Source: JAPXSY01 sp034003585 | GTDB taxonomy: Bacteria; Verrucomicrobiota; Kiritimatiellia; RFP12; UBA1067 | Length of the DNA: 16,815 bases | Direction: 5' to 3' | NCBI GenBank assembly: GCA_034003585.1 | Contig: JAVEYH010000075.1 | Location: forward strand, 1 to 16,815 | Shown here: positions 15,016-16,815 of the stretch, one piece after another | Position numbering within the stretch: position 1 is the first letter of the stretch | Layout: each line of letters opens with the position of its first letter | The notes under the pieces: model-generated | The model's database searches: none | The model's input: the letters and a program-made list of their open reading frames with translations, nothing else | What the model was told of the DNA's origin: nothing | Translations under genes and position numbers: made by a program

Positions 15016-15852
15016 TTACGCCTGCCGTCGCAAAGAAGCGTCTTCCGGGTTTGGCGCGCAACGGAAGAACGACAGGGCGTTGGCGCGCGTTTGTTCGGCC
15101 AGGCGCGGGGGATCGAGACCGCGGAGGGCCGCCACCGTTTCGCAGACCCGCGTCAGATTGGAGGGCTGGTTCAGCGGTTTGCCGCAGGGATCCGTCGCCG
15201 CGGGCAGTCCCGTCCGGGGCAGAAGATCCGGAGAGTCGGTCTCCAGCAGCAGCCGCTCCCCGGGCACGCGCCGCGCCACGGCCCGGACCGTTGCGGCTTC
15301 GGGATTGCAGACCGTCCCGCATAGGGAAACGTGGCCCCCCAGCTCCAGCAGACGGGCCAACTGCTCCGCCGATCCGCCGAACCCGTGCGCCAGAATGCCG
15401 GGCAGCCGCGCCGCGTAGGGTTTGAGGATCAGCAGCACTTTCTCCCAAGCGCGCGCGCCGTGCAGCACCACGGGCCGCCCCAGCCGCGCCGCCAGGCCAA
15501 GCTGACGGACAAACACCTCCTCCTGCAGCGCGGCCGGGATTTCACGGCGCACGCCGTCCAGTCCGATCTCGCCGACCGGCGCGTCCGCGTGCCGCAGCAG
15601 AAACGCTTCCAACTGCTCCGGCCAATTCTCCGGCAGCTCCGCGGCGAACCAGGGGTGCGCCCCGAAAGCGGTCACGACGCGGCACGGTCCCGCCCGCTCA
15701 GCCAACGCCGCCGCATCCGCCCAGTCCGCCGGCGCGGTGCCGCAGGAGCAGAGCCCGGTGACGCCCGCCTCCGCCGCCCGCCGGATCACGGCATCGAGGA
15801 CCGGCGTCAGCCGGGCGTCGTGCAGATGAGTGTGCGCATCAAACAGTCTCAT
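15016..15852 (-). CDS. tatD: TatD-family metal-dependent hydrolase
   Basis: The 278-residue TIM-barrel hydrolase carries the full metal site: HxH at 7-9 (DAHTHLH), GHP-like AHP at 65-67, Glu95 in GEIGLD, His131 in VLHGAR, His156 in LAHGF and Asp206 in ETDSPDLLP. Family members act as Mg-dependent 3'-5' exonucleases or deoxyribonucleases in DNA repair and turnover. The length fits the family (about 260-280). The start has a GAGGGAGC ribosome site directly upstream. It is convergent with the hydrolase gene and divergent from marC, with only 61 bp between the two starts. Family assignment is secure; the physiological substrate is not. Confidence 0.85.
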   Translation of the reverse strand: MRLFDAHTHLHDARLTPVLDAVIRRAAEAGVTGLCSCGTAPADWADAAALAERAGPCRVVTAFGAHPWFAAELPENWPEQLEAFLLRHADAPVGEIGLDGVRREIPAALQEEVFVRQLGLAARLGRPVVLHGARAWEKVLLILKPYAARLPGILAHGFGGSAEQLARLLELGGHVSLCGTVCNPEAATVRAVARRVPGERLLLETDSPDLLPRTGLPAATDPCGKPLNQPSNLTRVCETVAALRGLDPPRLAEQTRANALSFFRCAPNPEDASLRRQA

Positions 15853-15877
15853 GCTCCCTCAGAAGGCTGGCCTCAAG

Positions 15878-15907
15878 TTGACAGACGCCCAAAAACAGAG
15901 GTAAGGT
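15878..15907 (+). promoter_or_regulatory. Promoter candidate for marC, overlapping its ribosome site
   Basis: A perfect -35 TTGACA (15878-15883) is followed after 18 bp by TAAGGT (15902-15907), a weak -10. Transcription would start close to the ATG at 15914. The same bases also read as a ribosome site (GAGGTAAGG), so either the transcript starts further upstream or the gene is nearly leaderless. Confidence 0.35.
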
Positions 15908-15913
15908 ATCGAC

Positions 15914-16546
15914 ATGTCGCATTCTTACCCTTTTTTCGTCTCCGTGTGGATGAAATTCTTTTTCCTGTTCACGCCGTTTTTCGCGCTCTCGATGTTCCTG
16001 AGCATGACCGGCGACTACACGGAGAAACGCCGCAGGCGATTGGCCCTCATGATCAGCGTCGCCGTCGCTGTCCTGTGCATCGGGCTGCTCTTTCTCGGCA
16101 ACCAGATCTTCTCGCTGTTCGGCATCACGCTCAACGCCTTTCGCGTCGGCGTCGGCGTCCTGCTCTTCCTTTCGGCGGTCAGCCTGGTGCAGGGCCGCAA
16201 GGCGCCGCCCGACGCCAACGCCGAAGCCGACATCGCCGTCGTGCCCCTGGCCATGCCCGTCATCGTCGGCCCGGCCACCACCGGCACGCTCCTGGTCATG
16301 GGCGCGGGCCTCGGTGACTTCACGGAAAGAGTGATCGGCAGCCTCGCCCTGCTGCTCGCCGTCGCCTGCCTCGGCGTGATGCTGCTGCTGGGGACCGCGA
16401 TCGAGCGCGGGATCGGCCACCGCGGCCTCAACATCCTGAGCAAGCTGACCGGCATCATCCTGGCCGCGCTCGCCGCCCAGATGATCATGGACGGCGTCCT
16501 GGGATTCCTCGCCGCATCGGGGCCCGTTGCCGACGGGTTGGGGTAG
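15914..16546 (+). CDS. marC: MarC-family integral membrane protein
   Basis: The 210-residue protein has about six hydrophobic helices and the conserved family stretches NAFRVGVGVLLFLSA (near residues 74-88) and DIAVVPLAMPVIVGPATTG (near 106-124), the latter holding the paired proline/glycine re-entrant-type motif. MarC proteins (UPF0056) are inner-membrane proteins of uncertain transport function; despite the name, MarC is not established as an antibiotic-resistance determinant. The first ATG at 15914 suits the usual N-terminus, in which a helix begins within about 10 residues. It is divergent from tatD and followed by a hairpin at 16541-16569. No functional link with the sialic acid module is visible. 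Confidence 0.85.
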   Translation: MSHSYPFFVSVWMKFFFLFTPFFALSMFLSMTGDYTEKRRRRLALMISVAVAVLCIGLLFLGNQIFSLFGITLNAFRVGVGVLLFLSAVSLVQGRKAPPDANAEADIAVVPLAMPVIVGPATTGTLLVMGAGLGDFTERVIGSLALLLAVACLGVMLLLGTAIERGIGHRGLNILSKLTGIILAALAAQMIMDGVLGFLAASGPVADGLG

Positions 16547-16569
16547 GCGGCAAGGACTGCCGCCCACCC
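16541..16569. terminator. Hairpin between convergent genes
   Basis: GGCGGCA (16546-16552) pairs perfectly with TGCCGCC (16558-16564) around AGGAC. The flanking GGGT and ACCC extend the stem past one mismatch. It starts at the marC stop and lies before the end of the convergent partial gene, the usual place for a shared terminator. There is no T-run, so function is inferred from position and stem strength. Confidence 0.4.
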
Positions 16570-16575
16570 CCGGCC

Positions 16576-16815
16576 TCACCGGGCCAGAATCAGCGTGCCG
16601 TGGTTGAAGTGCAGGGAAACGCCTGAGGCTTCCTGTTTGAGCGTCGCGCTGCCGAGGAGGGTGACGTTCGCGGCGTCGAAACTCCCTTCGCGCGACGCGC
16701 AGGAAACGAGCGGCACAAGGGGGTTCTGGCCCTTGTAGGCGCGGGCGTCGATCTCGATCTTCGCGCCCTCGGCGATCTTCAGCGCGCCGGTCGCCATGAG
16801 CAGGCCCGTGCCTTT
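16576..16815 (-). CDS. C-terminal end of an unidentified, probably exported beta-rich protein (partial)
   Basis: The last 79 codons of a gene enter from the right edge; the frame is open to position 16815, so the internal ATG at 16797 is not a reliable start. The sequence shows alternating short beta-strand patterns (LKIAEGAKIEID, ANVTLLGSATLK) and ends in a strand-like LHFNHGTLILAR. This resembles the C-terminus of autotransporter-type or beta-helix surface proteins common in PVC genomes. No anchor motif, barrel signature or catalytic residue is visible in this fragment. I infer only that it is beta-rich and likely secreted. Confidence 0.5.
   Translation of the reverse strand, partial: KGTGLLMATGALKIAEGAKIEIDARAYKGQNPLVPLVSCASREGSFDAANVTLLGSATLKQEASGVSLHFNHGTLILAR

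Noticed and set aside
14912..15448. Small ORFs on both strands around the hydrolase/tatD junction
   Set aside because: They translate the 7-bp repeat string and the antisense of tatD, and have no conserved features.

Overview
High-GC bacterial DNA that looks like a member of the PVC superphylum (Verrucomicrobiota, Kiritimatiellota or Lentisphaerota). This is inferred from gene content: secreted type I sulfatases, a fused permuted-kelch/sodium-symporter protein, and a surface-repeat-type protein at the right edge. Sialic acid use next to sulfatases points to a host-associated, probably mucin-feeding, lifestyle. No rRNA, tRNA, CRISPR array or transposase was seen.

Left part (1-7843, all + strand) is a sialic acid module. 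A small SemiSWEET-like sugar transporter (231-503) is followed by a secreted sialidase-family protein (776-2011) and a clear intrinsic terminator (2143-2174). After it comes an apparent operon: N-acetylneuraminate lyase (2239-3132), a fusion of a NanM-type mutarotase to a sodium:solute symporter (3234-5990), a Gfo/Idh/MocA-family oxidoreductase (6022-6969) and a short-chain dehydrogenase (7058-7843). Proposed flow: the sialidase frees sialic acid outside the cytoplasm, the kelch domain equilibrates its anomers at the membrane, the attached symporter imports it, and the lyase splits it into ManNAc and pyruvate. The two oxidoreductases probably act on a modified sialic acid or its product. nanE, nanK, nagA and nagB are not in the window.

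Middle part (7934-11209, - strand) holds two secreted formylglycine sulfatases in one transcription unit. The upstream one resembles GlcNAc-6-sulfatases (S1_11-like) and the downstream one resembles N-sulfoglucosamine sulfohydrolases (S1_8-like). This suits removal of sulfate caps from mucin or glycosaminoglycan chains.

Right part (11384-16815) is more general: a DsbD-type thiol reductant transporter with a short C-terminal thioredoxin domain, a divergent xylose isomerase homologue with one metal ligand changed, a YbfF-like esterase overlapping it by 4 bp, a convergent TatD-family nuclease, a MarC-family membrane protein, and the C-terminal end of a gene running off the right edge on the - strand.

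The most unusual feature is a 54-bp double-hairpin palindromic element present twice with 3 differences. One copy lies in frame inside the mutarotase domain and adds 18 residues. The other overlaps the end of the MocA-family gene, supplies its stop codon and fills the gap to the next gene.
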